64,000 bases of DNA from Streptomyces sp. Z26 (lineage in GTDB: Bacteria; Actinomycetota; Actinomycetes; Streptomycetales; Streptomycetaceae): the NCBI RefSeq assembly GCF_003665095.1, contig NZ_RCHV01000002.1, positions 2,724,001 to 2,788,000 on the forward strand. Reading direction: 5' to 3'. Shown in pieces: positions 37,614-47,378 of the stretch. The notes under the pieces are model-generated. The model worked only from the letters and a program-made list of their open reading frames with translations, searched no databases and was not told where the DNA came from. Numbering within the stretch: position 1 is the stretch's first letter; every line of letters begins with the position of its first letter. A program made the position numbers and the translations under genes.

Positions 37614-38375
37614 CTACTTCTTCTTGCCCTGGTTCTTGACCGCCTCGATGGCCGCCTTCGCCGCGTCCGGGTCGAGGTAGGTGCCGCCCGCGGTGACGGG
37701 GCGGAAGTCGGCGTCCAGCTCGTACGCGAGGGGGATGCCGGTGGGGATGTTCAGGCCGGAGATGTCCGTGTCCGAGATGCCGTCGAGGTGCTTGACCAGG
37801 GCGCGCAGCGAGTTGCCGTGCGCCGCGACCAGGACGGTGCGGCCGGTGAGGAGGTCCGGGAGGATGCCGTCGTACCAGTACGGCAGCATGCGCGTGACGA
37901 CGTCCTTCAGGCACTCGGTGCGCGGGCGCAGTTCGCCGGGGATGTCGGCGTAGCGCGGGTCGGCGCTCTGCGACCACTCGGCGCCGTCGGCCAGCTCGGG
38001 CGGCGGGGTGTCGTACGAGCGGCGCCACAGCATGAACTGTTCCTCGCCGAACTCGGCGAGCGTCTGCGCCTTGTCCTTGCCCTGGAGCGCGCCGTAGTGC
38101 CGCTCGTTCAGCCGCCAGCTGCGGTGCACGGGGATCCAGTGCCGGTCGGCGGCGGTCAGCGCGAGGTTCGCGGTGCGGATGGCGCGCTTCTGGAGGGAGG
38201 TGTGCACGACGTCGGGGAGGAGTCCGGCGTCCTTCAGCAGCTCACCGCCGCGGACCGCCTCCTTCTCGCCCTTCTCGTTGAGATTGACGTCCACCCAGCC
38301 GGTGAACAGGTTCTTCGCGTTCCACTCGCTCTCGCCGTGGCGGAGGAGGATCAGCTTGTACGGTGCGTCGGCCAT
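37614..38375 (-). CDS. gpmA: 2,3-bisphosphoglycerate-dependent phosphoglycerate mutase
   Basis: 253 aa. [10 protein letters not shown] with the phospho-histidine, [14 protein letters not shown], and [17 protein letters not shown] all present. Glycolysis/gluconeogenesis enzyme interconverting 3- and 2-phosphoglycerate, cytoplasmic, homotetramer. Ends in KNQGKKK; the DNA encoding this end is the right copy of the repeat flanking the Fic island. The gene itself is intact, as is usual when elements insert at a 3' end. Confidence 0.96.
   Translation of the reverse strand: MADAPYKLILLRHGESEWNAKNLFTGWVDVNLNEKGEKEAVRGGELLKDAGLLPDVVHTSLQKRAIRTANLALTAADRHWIPVHRSWRLNERHYGALQGKDKAQTLAEFGEEQFMLWRRSYDTPPPELADGAEWSQSADPRYADIPGELRPRTECLKDVVTRMLPYWYDGILPDLLTGRTVLVAAHGNSLRALVKHLDGISDTDISGLNIPTGIPLAYELDADFRPVTAGGTYLDPDAAKAAIEAVKNQGKKK
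37617..37632. repeat. Right copy of gpmA-end direct repeat (candidate att site)
   Basis: CTTCTTCTTGCCCTGG is part of the last gpmA codons (QGKKK and stop on the minus strand). Identical to 36341-36356. Confidence 0.65.
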
Positions 38376-38461
38376 GCCCCGAGACTAATCGACCCGTGGT
38401 ACAGGGGTTCGGGTGCCCTCGGCGGGTCCGGAACGGGTCCGGAACGGGTGCGGTGGCGCGT

Positions 38462-39028
38462 TCAGCGGGCGTCGCCGCCGTCCGGCGCCGCGTCCGGCGA
38501 GGCGTCCCGTTCGCCGGTGAGGTGGGTGAACGCGGCCAGGTTGCGGGTGGACTCGCCGCGGGAGGCGCGCCACGCGTACTCGCGGCGGATCGCCGTGGCG
38601 AACCCCATCTCCAGCAGGGTGTTGAACGAGCCGTCGGCGTTCTCCAGGACCGTGCCGAGCAGCTGGTCGACGCCCTCCGGGGTGACGGCGGCGAGCGGCA
38701 GGCGGCCGACGAGGTAGATGTCGCCGAGCCGGTCGATCGCGTAACTCACGCCGTACAGCCGGGTGTTGCGCTCCAGGAGCCAGCGGTGGACGGCGGCGTG
38801 GTTCTCGTCGGGGCTGCGGACGACGAACGCCTGGACGGAGAGGGAGTGCCGACCGACCGCGAGCGAGCAGGTCGTGGAGAGCTTGCGGGTGCCGGGGAGC
38901 GTGACGACGTACGTGCCGTCCGACGGGCTCTCCCACTCCAGTCCGGCGTCGCGGAGGGCGCCTTCGAGCACGGCGGAGGGGGAGTCCGGGTCGGAGGGGT
39001 TCGGCTCGGTGGGGTTCGGCTCAGCCAT
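38462..39028 (-). CDS. YbjN-domain protein
   Basis: 188 aa. Fold shared with type III secretion chaperones: [74 protein letters not shown]. Cytoplasmic. YbjN proteins influence motility and stress in enterobacteria; in actinobacteria they follow mshA and may serve as a small chaperone. ATG at 39028 overlaps the mshA end by 8 bases. Confidence 0.85.
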   Translation of the reverse strand: MAEPNPTEPNPSDPDSPSAVLEGALRDAGLEWESPSDGTYVVTLPGTRKLSTTCSLAVGRHSLSVQAFVVRSPDENHAAVHRWLLERNTRLYGVSYAIDRLGDIYLVGRLPLAAVTPEGVDQLLGTVLENADGSFNTLLEMGFATAIRREYAWRASRGESTRNLAAFTHLTGERDASPDAAPDGGDAR

Positions 39029-40493
39029 GCACGGATCGTAGGCGACCGTCCTCCTCCCGCATCGCCTCGGCGTACACCTCGGCGGTGCCCGCCGCCGTCG
39101 CGTCCCAGCCGAAGTCCCGCGCGTGCCGGGCCGCCGCCGCGCCCATCCGGGCCACGCGCGGGGCGTCGTCGACGAAGCGGCGGAGGGCGCGGGCGTACGC
39201 GGCGGGGTCGTGCCCGTCGACGAGGTAGCCGGTGTGCCCGTCCCGTACGGCCACGGGCAGGCCGCCGACGGACGCCGCGACCACGGGTGTGCCGCACGCC
39301 TGGGCCTCGACGGCGACCAGCCCGAACGACTCGCTGTACGACGGCATGACCAGCGCGCTCGCCGCCCGGTACCAGTCCGCGAGCCGCTCCTGCCCGACCG
39401 GCGGCCGGAAGTGCACGAGGTCCGCGATGCCCAGCCGGGCGGCCAGCTTCTGGAGTTTCTCCGGCTTGGCCAGGCCGGAGCCGCTGGGGCCGCCGACGAC
39501 GGGTACGAGGAGGCGGCCGCGCAGCGAGGGCTGCTCCCGTACGAGGGCGGCGACGGCGCGCAGGAGGATGTCGGGCGCCTTGAGGGGCTGTATGCGGCCC
39601 GCGAACAGCGGGATCAGCGCGTGCTGCGGCAGGCCGAGGCGGGCGCGGGCGGCGGCGCGGCCGTCGGCGGGGTGGAAGCGTTCGAGGTTGACGCCGGGGT
39701 GGACGACGGCGGTCTCGCGGGGGTCGGCGTCGTAGTGGCGTACCAGCTCGTCGGCCTCCTCGGCGGTGTTCGCGATGAGGCGGTGGGCGGCCCGTACGAT
39801 CTGCGTCTCCCCGATCACGCGCGCGGCCGGTTCGGGGGTGTCGCCCTCGGCGAGCGCGGCGTTCTTGACCTTCGCCATGGTGTGCATGGTGTGCACGAGG
39901 GGGACGCCCCAGCGCTGGGAGGCGAGCCAGCCGACGTGCCCGGACAGCCAGTAGTGCGAGTGCACCAGGTCGTAGTGGCCGGGGCGGTGGCCCGCCCACG
40001 CCTGCATCACGCCGTGGGTGAACGCGCAGAGCTGCGCGGGCAGTTCCTCCTTGGCGAGGCCCTCGTACGGACCCGCGTCGACGTGGCGTACGAGGACGCC
40101 CGGCGCGAGTTCCACGGCGGGGGCCAGCTCGGCGGTGGTGGCGCGGGTGAAGACCTCGACCTCGATGTCGAGGGCGGCGAGCTGCCGGGCCAGTTCGACG
40201 ATGTAGACGTTCATGCCGCCCGCGTCGCCCGTACCGGGCTGGTGCAGGGGTGAGGTGTGCACGCTGAGCATCGCCACGCGGCGCGGGCGGCGGGCCCGGC
40301 CGAGGGCGCGGGGCGGGCGCGACGCGGCGGTGAGGCGGGGTGAGGGGGCGGGGTCGGCGGCGAACCCGGGGGCTTCCGGCGCGGCGGCGGACGGAGGCGG
40401 TACGGGCTCGTACGGCGGTGGGCCCGGCGGGGTGGCGGGTGTGCCGTGGGTAGGGTCGTCCGGGCCGTCGGGCCCGGGTGCCTGCTGGCTCAC
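39021..40493 (-). CDS. mshA: D-inositol-3-phosphate glycosyltransferase MshA
   Basis: 490 aa. GT4 family, first step of mycothiol synthesis: UDP-GlcNAc plus inositol-3-phosphate. Signature [19 protein letters not shown] at about 100-118, catalytic region [14 protein letters not shown], and donor-binding [22 protein letters not shown]. The first 80 residues are a Pro/Ala-rich extension, longer than in S. coelicolor as far as I recall. GTG at 40493 chosen ([10 protein letters not shown]). Uses UDP-GlcNAc, connecting it to the nag genes of this window. Confidence 0.95.
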   Translation of the reverse strand: MSQQAPGPDGPDDPTHGTPATPPGPPPYEPVPPPSAAAPEAPGFAADPAPSPRLTAASRPPRALGRARRPRRVAMLSVHTSPLHQPGTGDAGGMNVYIVELARQLAALDIEVEVFTRATTAELAPAVELAPGVLVRHVDAGPYEGLAKEELPAQLCAFTHGVMQAWAGHRPGHYDLVHSHYWLSGHVGWLASQRWGVPLVHTMHTMAKVKNAALAEGDTPEPAARVIGETQIVRAAHRLIANTAEEADELVRHYDADPRETAVVHPGVNLERFHPADGRAAARARLGLPQHALIPLFAGRIQPLKAPDILLRAVAALVREQPSLRGRLLVPVVGGPSGSGLAKPEKLQKLAARLGIADLVHFRPPVGQERLADWYRAASALVMPSYSESFGLVAVEAQACGTPVVAASVGGLPVAVRDGHTGYLVDGHDPAAYARALRRFVDDAPRVARMGAAAARHARDFGWDATAAGTAEVYAEAMREEDGRLRSVHG

Positions 40494-40692
40494 TCTCCGT
40501 TGCCTCCTCGTGGTGACCTGCGCCCACGTCGCCCACGGCTCCGGCCATGGACCGTGCTGGGCCACAGGTCTCAACACCGGGAGGGTTGCCCGGCATTTCG
40601 ACTTTGCCGAATCTTGACCGAAGGGCGTCGGCGGGACGGTGGCGCACGGGCGGCCACCCGGCCGCCTCGCGGCCACCGCCTAAGCTCTCCGC

Positions 40693-41514
40693 ATGCCCCC
40701 GACCGGCCCCGTGCCCGCGCGCCGCCCCGTCGGGACGGTGACCCGGGGCACGACCCACCCCAACCGGCTGCGCCGCATGGACCGTTGGATCGCCCGTACC
40801 CACGGCCCGGCCCTCCGCCGCTGCGACGGCCCGCCGCTCGCGGTCGACCTCGGCTACGGCGCCGCCCCCTGGACCGCCGTCGAACTGCTGCTGCGGCTGC
40901 GTCGCGTACGCGGTGACGCGGAGGTCGCCGGGCTGGAGATCGAGCCGGAACGGGTTGCGGTGGCGAAGCCGTACGAGCGCCCCGGGCTGACCTTCCGGCA
41001 CGGCGGCTTCGAGGTCCCGCTGCCGCGCGCGCCGCTGCTGATCCGGGCGGCGAACGTGCTGCGGCAGTACGCCGAGGACGAGGTCCCGGCCGCGTGGGAG
41101 CGGCTGTGCGGGCGGCTGGCGCCGGGCGGGCTGCTGGTGGAGGGGACGTGCGACGAGATCGGGCGGCGGCACGTGTGGGTGGCGCTCGGGCCGGAGGGGC
41201 CGCGTACGGTGACGTTCGCCGCACGGCTCGCTTCGCTGGAGCAACCCTCCGACCTGGCCGAGCGGCTACCGAAGGCGCTGATCCACCGGAACGTGCCGGG
41301 AGAGCCCGTGCACGCGTTCCTGCGCGACTTCGACCGCGCGTGGGCGACGGCCGCGCCGTACGCCCCGTACGGCGCGCGCCAGCGCTGGGTACGCGCGGTG
41401 GCGGCGCTGGCCGCGCGGTGGCCGGTCGCGGACGGGCCGCGGCGGTGGCGGTACGGCGAGGTGACGGTGCCGTGGGCGGCGCTGGCGCCGGCGGGCGGAC
41501 CGGCGCGCGGCTGA
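40693..41514 (+). CDS. Class-I SAM-dependent methyltransferase
   Basis: 273 aa. Rossmann-fold motif I VDLGYGAAPWTAVELL (about residues 50-65) and the acidic loop GLEIEPERVAVAKP. The rest LRQYAEDEVPAAWERLCGRLAPGGLLVEGTCDE is typical of methyltransferase domain motifs IV-VI. The N-terminal HPNRLRRMDRWI is characteristic of a small actinobacterial family usually found next to mshA; substrate unknown. Divergent from mshA over 199 bases. Confidence 0.85.
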   Translation: MPPTGPVPARRPVGTVTRGTTHPNRLRRMDRWIARTHGPALRRCDGPPLAVDLGYGAAPWTAVELLLRLRRVRGDAEVAGLEIEPERVAVAKPYERPGLTFRHGGFEVPLPRAPLLIRAANVLRQYAEDEVPAAWERLCGRLAPGGLLVEGTCDEIGRRHVWVALGPEGPRTVTFAARLASLEQPSDLAERLPKALIHRNVPGEPVHAFLRDFDRAWATAAPYAPYGARQRWVRAVAALAARWPVADGPRRWRYGEVTVPWAALAPAGGPARG

Positions 41515-41567
41515 ACGGCGGGCGCGGGGGCCGTGGGCCCCGCACCGGTCCCGGCGGGCCGGGCCCG

Positions 41568-42086
41568 TCAGGGCGCGTGCGGGGTGCCGAGCGCGGCGAG
41601 GAGGGCGTCGACCAGCTCGCGGTCCCGCTCGTACGTCAGCCGCACGCGCGCGGCCTCGGGCGTCAGCCAGACCACGCGGTCGACCTCGCTGTTGGGGAGG
41701 AAGGCTCCGCCGGTCGCCTCGGCGGCCCAGTAGCGGACCTCCTTCGGGCGGCACTGGGACTCGTAGCGCGCGGTCGGCAGCCGTACCCCCGGCACGCACT
41801 CCATGCCGGTCTCCTCGCGCACCTCGCGCAGCGCGCCGTCCAGCGGGTCCTCGCCGCGCTTGAGCTTGCCCTTCGGGTGCGACCAGTCGTCGTACTTGGG
41901 CCGGTGCACCAGGGCCAGCTCGATGCCGCCGCGTCCGTTCCGCCCGCCGCGCCCGTTCCGCCCACCGCCACCGTTCCCGCCGTCCCCGGCCGTGCGGCGC
42001 CACAGCACGCACCCGGCGGCCAGCACCGGCCTGCCGGGCCCGCTCCCGGCGGGGCCGCCGGGCCCGTGAGGAGTCGCCGCCGTCAC
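41568..42086 (-). CDS. Nudix hydrolase
   Basis: 172 aa. The Nudix box is complete: residues GKLKRGEDPLDGALREVREETG (in two pieces GKLKRGEDP and REVREETGM) with RE-x2-EE. A Gly/Asn/Arg-rich insert of about 25 residues (GGNGGGGRNGRGGRNGRGG) precedes the box. It lacks the C-terminal histidine-phosphatase domain of mycobacterial MutT1, whose gene is also next to ppk1. Likely hydrolyses oxidised nucleotides or diadenosine polyphosphate. GTG at 42086 overlaps the CHAD stop. Confidence 0.88.
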   Translation of the reverse strand: MTAATPHGPGGPAGSGPGRPVLAAGCVLWRRTAGDGGNGGGGRNGRGGRNGRGGIELALVHRPKYDDWSHPKGKLKRGEDPLDGALREVREETGMECVPGVRLPTARYESQCRPKEVRYWAAEATGGAFLPNSEVDRVVWLTPEAARVRLTYERDRELVDALLAALGTPHAP

Positions 42087-43489
42087 CGCGTGCCTCCCCG
42101 CTCCCCCGTACGCGCCGTCCACAGCCGCCCGAACGCGAACCGCGCCGCCTCCACCTCGTGCCGCTGGTCGGCGTGCAGCACGCCCAGGGCGTACGCCGTC
42201 GCGGGCGCGATGCGCGGGGTGCGCGCCGCCGACGCTGCGGCCGAAGCCGCCTCCGCCGCGTCGCGGTGCCGGTCGAGCGCCCGGCTGGCCGGGGCGAGCC
42301 GCTGGTCGGCGTACGGGTCGACGGCCGCGCGAGCGTGCCCGTCCGGCCCGTGTGGGCCGCCCGCGCCCCGCCGCGTACGGGCCGTCCCGGCCGCGTCCGG
42401 CGCGGGCGGCTGCTCCGCGTCCGCCGCGTCGCCCTCGTCGGCGTCCATCCGCAGCAGCACCTCCTGCGCGTAGCGGTGCAGCCGCAGCAGCAGCCGTACC
42501 TGGTGCCAGGACGTGTCCCCCTGCACCTCGGCGGCGAGCGAACGGGACAGGGCCTCCGCGTTGTACGGGTGCTCCGCGCGCGCCAGCGGCAGCATGTCCA
42601 CGGCGTCGTTCAGCCGCCGGCGCGCCGCCTCCGCGAGCGGCGGCAGCACCTCCTCGGCCGTACGCCCGTCGGTGTCCGGCGCGATCGGCGCCTCCGAGGC
42701 GAGCACGGCGACGGCGTCGGCGACGGCGTGGAAGCGGGACGAGCCGAGCGCCTGGAGCGCCGCCGAGTGCGCCCGCGTACGGGCCAGCGTGAGCTGCCGC
42801 TCCAGCAGCGCGCCCGCGCGCGCGGCGCCCACCGGGAGCGCGCCGCCCGCGGCCGTCCCGCCCTTGCCCGCCGGGGCGAAGCCGGGTCCGCTGCCGTCGC
42901 TCGCCAGCCGGTGCAGCGCGGCGAGCAGCCGGTCGAGGCGGGCGGCGTACGCGTACTCGCGCGCCAACGTGCCCGACAGCCAGCTGAGTTCCGTACGGAG
43001 GTGGTCGGCCCACCCCGTGTCGACGAGCGGGCGGTACGTGTGCAGCGCCCCGCTCATCCGCCGCGCCGACCGGCGCAGCTGGAGCACGGCCGCCGTGGCC
43101 TCCGCCGCCGCCTCCGGGCTGCCCGCGCTCTCGCCGTGGACGCGCAGGCTGCGCAGGAAGCCGGTGGCCTCGGTGTGCAGGTACGCGCCGAGCACGTCAC
43201 CGGCCGCCGCACCCGGCCCCGTACCGGCCGTGGTCGGCGCGGCCCCGGCCGCCGGGGCCCCGGTCGCCGCCGCCGGTCCCGGCACGGTGATCGCCCGCGC
43301 GCCCGCCGCGCCCCCGACCCCCGCCGCACCCGCCGCGCCGTCCGGCGTCGGCCGGGCCGCCGCCCGCGCCGCGACGCCCGCGCGGCCCCCGGCCGCGTCG
43401 CGCGCGGCGCGGAGGGGCGGTCTGCCCGGCCGGGCGCCCACCCGCTCACCCGTGGCCGGTGCGCCCGTGTCCCCCTGCTGCCCCATCAC
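42083..43489 (-). CDS. CHAD-domain protein (polyphosphate-binding)
   Basis: 468 aa. The CHAD domain spans about residues 95-455: VLGAYLHTEATGFLRSLRVH near its start, VLQLRRSARRMSGALHTYRPL with the conserved basic residues that bind polyphosphate, SRFHAVADAVAVLA and PLAEAARRRLNDAVDML, and a helical rest with some Gly/Ala linkers. The first 90 residues are Ala/Pro-rich. Standing between ppk1 and a nudix gene with 4-base overlaps, it very likely interacts with polyphosphate made by PPK1. MM start doublet at 43489. Confidence 0.85.
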   Translation of the reverse strand: MMGQQGDTGAPATGERVGARPGRPPLRAARDAAGGRAGVAARAAARPTPDGAAGAAGVGGAAGARAITVPGPAAATGAPAAGAAPTTAGTGPGAAAGDVLGAYLHTEATGFLRSLRVHGESAGSPEAAAEATAAVLQLRRSARRMSGALHTYRPLVDTGWADHLRTELSWLSGTLAREYAYAARLDRLLAALHRLASDGSGPGFAPAGKGGTAAGGALPVGAARAGALLERQLTLARTRAHSAALQALGSSRFHAVADAVAVLASEAPIAPDTDGRTAEEVLPPLAEAARRRLNDAVDMLPLARAEHPYNAEALSRSLAAEVQGDTSWHQVRLLLRLHRYAQEVLLRMDADEGDAADAEQPPAPDAAGTARTRRGAGGPHGPDGHARAAVDPYADQRLAPASRALDRHRDAAEAASAAASAARTPRIAPATAYALGVLHADQRHEVEAARFAFGRLWTARTGERGGTR

Positions 43490-43624
43490 TCCCCCTCCCG
43501 GGCACCGGACGTGCCGCGATGCCGTTCCCCCGGTCGGCCCGCGGCCCCCGCCGCGGCCCGGACCACGGCGCTCGCGCCGTCCGTACGTGCCGCGGCCGCC
43601 CCGGCGTGGGGCGGGTGCGGCGGG

Positions 43625-46048
43625 TCAGGTCGCCGGGGCACGTCGGCGCCTCCGGGCGTCGATCAGCGTTTCCTGGATGTTGCGCAGCGGCCGTCCGTCC
43701 GCGTCGTGGGCGACGCGCGTCCAGTCGCCGTCGGGGCCGAGGTGCCAGGACGCGGTGGTGTCCGCCGTCCCGGTGTCCAGCAGCCCGTTCAGCGAGGCGC
43801 GGTGCGCCGGGTCGGTGACCCGGACCAGCGCCTCCATGCGGCGGTCGAGGTTGCGGTGCATCATGTCGGCGCTCCCGAACCACACCTCGGGGTCGCCGCC
43901 GTTGCCGAAGACGAAGACCCGGGAGTGTTCGAGGAAGCGCCCGAGTATGGAGCGCACCCGGATGTGTTCGCTGAGCCCCGGCACCCCGGGGCGGAGCGCG
44001 CAGATGCCGCGCACCCAGATGTCGACCGGTACGCCCGCCCGCGACGCGTGGTACAGGGCGTCGATCACGTCCTCGTCCACCATCGAGTTGACCTTGATGC
44101 GGACGTACGCGGGGCGGCCCGCGCGGTGCTGGGTGGCCTCCCGCTGGATACGGGTGACCAGGCCGTCGCGGAGCGAGCTGGGCGCGACGAGCAGGCGGCG
44201 GTAGGTGGCGCGGCGGGAGTACCCGCTGAGCCGGTTGAACAGGTCCGAGAGGTCCGCGCCGACCTGCGGGTCGGCGGTGAGCAGCCCCAGGTCCTCGTAG
44301 ACGCGGGCGGTCTTCGGGTGGTAGTTGCCGGTGCCGACGTGCGCGTAGCGGCGCAGGGTGTCGCCCTCCTGGCGGACCACGAGCGACAGCTTGCAGTGCG
44401 TCTTCAGGCCCACGAGCCCGTAGACGACGTGGCAGCCGGACTCCTCCAGCTTCCGCGCCCACTTGATGTTCGCCTGCTCGTCGAAGCGGGCCTTCAGCTC
44501 GACGAGCACCAGCACCTGCTTGCCGGACTCGGCGGCGTCGATGAGGGCGTCCACGATCGGGGAGTCGCCGGAGGTCCGGTAGAGCGTCTGCTTGATCGCC
44601 AGCACGTCCGGGTCGGCGGCGGCCTGCTCCAGGAACGCCTGCACGGACGTGGAGAAGGAGTCGTACGGGTGGTGCAGCAGTACGTCGCGTTCGCGAAGGG
44701 CCGCGAAGATGTCCGGGGCCGACGCCGACTCCACCTCGGCCAGGTCCCGGTGCGTGCCCGCGACGAACTTGCGGTACTTCAGGTCCGGCCGCTCCATCGC
44801 CGACGCGATCCCGGACAGCCCCGTCAGGTCCAGCGGGCCCGGCAGCGGGTACACCTCCGCGTCCCGCACCTTCAGCTCGCGGATCAGCAGGTCCAGCACG
44901 TACGGGTCGATGGACTCCTCGACCTCCAGCCGTACGGGGGGCCCGAAGCGGCGGCGCATCAGTTCCTTCTCCAGCGCCTGGAGGAGGTTCTCGGTGTCGT
45001 CCTCCTCCACCTCCAGGTCCTCGTTCCGCGTGACCCGGAACATGTGGTGCCCCAGCACCTCCATGCCGGGGAACAGCTCCTCCAGGTGCGCCGCGATCAC
45101 GTCCTCCAGCGGCACGTACCGCTGCGGCGACGCCTCCAGGAACCGCGACAGCAGCGGCGGCACCTTCACGCGTGCGAAGTGTGTGTGGCCGGTGACCGGG
45201 TTCCGTACGACGACGGCGAGGTTGAGCGAGAGGCCCGAGATGTACGGGAAGGGGTGCGCCGGGTCCACGGCCAGCGGCGTCAGCACCGGGTAGATCTGCT
45301 GCCGGAAGAGGGTGAACAGGCGCGCCTGCTCCTTCTCCGTCAGCTCCGGCCAGCGGACGAGGTGCAGGCCCTCCTCCGCCAGGGCGGGCGCGATGTCCTG
45401 CTGGAAGCAGGCGGCGTGCCGCGCCATCAGCTCCCGCGAACGGTTCCAGATCAGCTCCAGCACGTCGCGCGGCTGGAGCCCGGACGCGGAGCGCGTCGCG
45501 ACGCCCGTCGCGATGCGGCGCTTCAGCCCGGCCACGCGGACCATGAAGAACTCGTCGAGGTTGCTGGCGAAGATGGCCAGGAAGTTGGCCCGTTCCAGCA
45601 GCGGCGTCTCCGGGTCCTCGGCCAGCTCCAGCACCCGCTCGTTGAACGCGAGCCAGCTGCGTTCCCGGTCCAGGAAGCGGCCCGCGGGCAGGTCGCCGGT
45701 CGCGTCGTCGGGGCCGCGGCCCTCCTCGTACGTGTCCGGGTCGGAGTCGAGGTCCGGGTCCAGGTCCGGCCCGTCGCCGCCGGAGCCCGCCGTACGGCCC
45801 GCGACGTCGGGGCGGGGCCGGGCGGCGGCGTGCGGCCGGTGCGCGGCGATCGCGCCGACGGACGGCTGGGGGCGGGCGGCGGCGGACGGGCGGGGGTCCG
45901 GCGTGGGGGCGTTCTCCGTACGGGAGTCGCCCGTACGGGAGTCCCGCGTACGGGAGTCCTGCGTACGGGAGTCCTGCGAGCGCGTTTCCTGCGGGCGGGT
46001 CCGGGGGCCGGTGGCGTCGGCGGGCTGCGGCACGGCTGGCTGGCTCAT
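43625..46048 (-). CDS. ppk1: RNA degradosome polyphosphate kinase
   Basis: 807 aa. Residues about 1-105 are disordered with DSRT repeats. From [21 protein letters not shown] (about 125) all four PPK1 domains follow: [19 protein letters not shown] (N domain), [17 protein letters not shown], and the catalytic C1/C2 domain with [19 protein letters not shown] containing the phosphorylated His and [13 protein letters not shown] the second His. Makes polyphosphate from ATP, reversibly. Expression of ppk in Streptomyces is controlled by PhoP, and a PHO-box-like site is upstream. ATG at 46048 chosen at MSQPAVPQ. Confidence 0.95.
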   Translation of the reverse strand: MSQPAVPQPADATGPRTRPQETRSQDSRTQDSRTRDSRTGDSRTENAPTPDPRPSAAARPQPSVGAIAAHRPHAAARPRPDVAGRTAGSGGDGPDLDPDLDSDPDTYEEGRGPDDATGDLPAGRFLDRERSWLAFNERVLELAEDPETPLLERANFLAIFASNLDEFFMVRVAGLKRRIATGVATRSASGLQPRDVLELIWNRSRELMARHAACFQQDIAPALAEEGLHLVRWPELTEKEQARLFTLFRQQIYPVLTPLAVDPAHPFPYISGLSLNLAVVVRNPVTGHTHFARVKVPPLLSRFLEASPQRYVPLEDVIAAHLEELFPGMEVLGHHMFRVTRNEDLEVEEDDTENLLQALEKELMRRRFGPPVRLEVEESIDPYVLDLLIRELKVRDAEVYPLPGPLDLTGLSGIASAMERPDLKYRKFVAGTHRDLAEVESASAPDIFAALRERDVLLHHPYDSFSTSVQAFLEQAAADPDVLAIKQTLYRTSGDSPIVDALIDAAESGKQVLVLVELKARFDEQANIKWARKLEESGCHVVYGLVGLKTHCKLSLVVRQEGDTLRRYAHVGTGNYHPKTARVYEDLGLLTADPQVGADLSDLFNRLSGYSRRATYRRLLVAPSSLRDGLVTRIQREATQHRAGRPAYVRIKVNSMVDEDVIDALYHASRAGVPVDIWVRGICALRPGVPGLSEHIRVRSILGRFLEHSRVFVFGNGGDPEVWFGSADMMHRNLDRRMEALVRVTDPAHRASLNGLLDTGTADTTASWHLGPDGDWTRVAHDADGRPLRNIQETLIDARRRRRAPAT
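45917..45991. repeat. 15-bp tandem repeat in the 5' end of ppk1
   Basis: Four copies of CGTACGGGAGTCCxG (15 bases each) and a fifth degenerate one. On the coding strand each unit encodes five residues of the form DSRTx. Copy number changes would alter only the disordered N-terminus. Confidence 0.88.
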
Positions 46049-46164
46049 GTACCCATTGTTCCGCCCGCTCACCGCGCCCGGCGCGGTGAGCGGCGTGCCT
46101 CCGGTGGGGCGCGGCGCCCGGCCGGGGCGCGGCGAGCTGGCGGCTGGCTGCATTCCGCGATGCT

Positions 46165-46197
46165 CGCAAGCGAGTCTGAATCGATGGTTAAGCGAAC
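46165..46197 (-). promoter_or_regulatory. Candidate PHO box upstream of ppk1
   Basis: Read on the minus strand, GTTCGCTTAAC, CATCGATTCAG and ACTCGCTTGCG stand in 11-base phase; units 1 and 3 share TCGCTT exactly 22 bases apart and unit 1 fits the PhoP consensus apart from G for A at position 5. It ends 117 bases before the ppk1 ATG. PhoP control of ppk is known in S. lividans; the site here is inferred. Confidence 0.45.
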
Positions 46198-46289
46198 ATG
46201 GCGGCCAGGGGATCACCGTGTTGCCGGGCAGGACGCGCGGGTCCGGTGCGCGGGGCGCCCGTACGAGCGCGTCCCCGGGCCCCCGGCGC

Positions 46290-47186
46290 TCAGCTCTCCG
46301 TGCGGTACATGAGGTCCGTCTCGTGCGTACGGAAGCCCAGCCGTTCGTACACCGTCACCGCCGGCACGTTGTCCGCGTCCACGTACAGCATCGCCGTCGG
46401 CAGCCCCCGGTCCAGCGCGAGGTGGCGCAGGCCGAGCGCCGTCAGCGCGCGGCCCAGACCGCCGCCCTGCTCCCCCGGCGCGACGCCGAGCACGTACACC
46501 TCGCCCAACTGCTCCGCGCTGTGCACCTTCGTCCAGTGGAACCCGACGAGCCGCCCCCCGCGCTCGGCCAGGAAGAAGCCGCCGGGATCGAACCAGGGCT
46601 GGCCCTTGCGGTCGTCCAGGTCGCGCTGCCCCAGGCCGCCCTGCTCCGGATGGTGCGCGAACGCGGCCGAGTTGAGCGCCAGCCAGGCCGCGTCGTCCCC
46701 GCCCGGCACGAAGGTCCGTACGGTGACGCCCGCCGGGAGCACGGGCTCCGGCAGGTCGAGGTCGGCCAGCGGGCGGCGCATCTGCCGCAGTTCGCGGAAG
46801 AGGGTCAGGCCGAGCAGCTGCGCGAGGTGCCGCGCGCCGGGGTGGCCGCCGTGCGCCCACACCCGCAGCCGCTTGCCGGACAGGGACAGCAGCGCCTCGC
46901 CGAGCCGCCGCCCGTAGCCGCGGCCGCGGTGGCCGGGGTGCACGACGAGTTCGGCGGCGGGCGCCTCGACGGGGTCGGTGTCCTCCAGCTGCGCGTAGCC
47001 GACGAGTTCGCCGTCGTGCCGCAGGAGCAGATGGCGTACGCCCTCGCGCGCGCCGCCGCGCAGCTGGAGCCTGCCCTGCTCGGAGACGGCCGCCTGCCCG
47101 TCCGTACGGGCCGCCGCGTCGATCAGGTCCTGGGCCTCCCGTACGACAGCGGGCGACACCTCTTCCACCACCAGCACGTCGCTCAT
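46290..47186 (-). CDS. mshD: Mycothiol acetyltransferase MshD
   Basis: 298 aa with two GNAT domains in tandem. Acetyl-CoA loops are [19 protein letters not shown] (about 80-98) and [21 protein letters not shown] (about 235-255). Final step of mycothiol synthesis, acetylating Cys-GlcN-inositol. C-terminal [19 protein letters not shown] is typical of MshD. ATG at 47186 with GAAGGAG-like leader. Confidence 0.95.
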   Translation of the reverse strand: MSDVLVVEEVSPAVVREAQDLIDAAARTDGQAAVSEQGRLQLRGGAREGVRHLLLRHDGELVGYAQLEDTDPVEAPAAELVVHPGHRGRGYGRRLGEALLSLSGKRLRVWAHGGHPGARHLAQLLGLTLFRELRQMRRPLADLDLPEPVLPAGVTVRTFVPGGDDAAWLALNSAAFAHHPEQGGLGQRDLDDRKGQPWFDPGGFFLAERGGRLVGFHWTKVHSAEQLGEVYVLGVAPGEQGGGLGRALTALGLRHLALDRGLPTAMLYVDADNVPAVTVYERLGFRTHETDLMYRTES

Positions 47187-47288
47187 GGGAAGGAGCCTAG
47201 ACGCTGCCCGCGCGCGGGTGCCGATCGGTCGGCGCTGAAGGGTGCCCACGGCGCGCTCCGCCGAAACCAAGACTTCACCGTCGGGGCC

Positions 47289-47318
47289 CTGACACGCTAC
47301 GCGCGTGGACCGTAAGCT
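47289..47318 (+). promoter_or_regulatory. Candidate promoter of the 5'-nucleotidase gene
   Basis: CTGACA, 18 bases, TAAGCT; leader about 55 bases. A single PhoP-like half site CTTCACCGTCG is at 47273-47283, just before -35, but no second unit is seen. Confidence 0.4.
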
Positions 47319-47378
47319 GCCGTCGGCCGCCGACGAGCCACCGCGGACGAGCCACCACCATCCGAGGGGATCCAGGAC

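Noticed and set aside
42158..46312. A 1384-codon open frame on the plus strand across CHAD and ppk1
   Set aside because: Composition is typical of a shadow frame (His/Arg/Val-rich); the minus-strand products carry complete CHAD and PPK1 motifs.
47273..47283. A PHO box before the 5'-nucleotidase gene
   Set aside because: Only one PhoP-like unit was found; binding requires at least two 11-nt direct repeats in phase.
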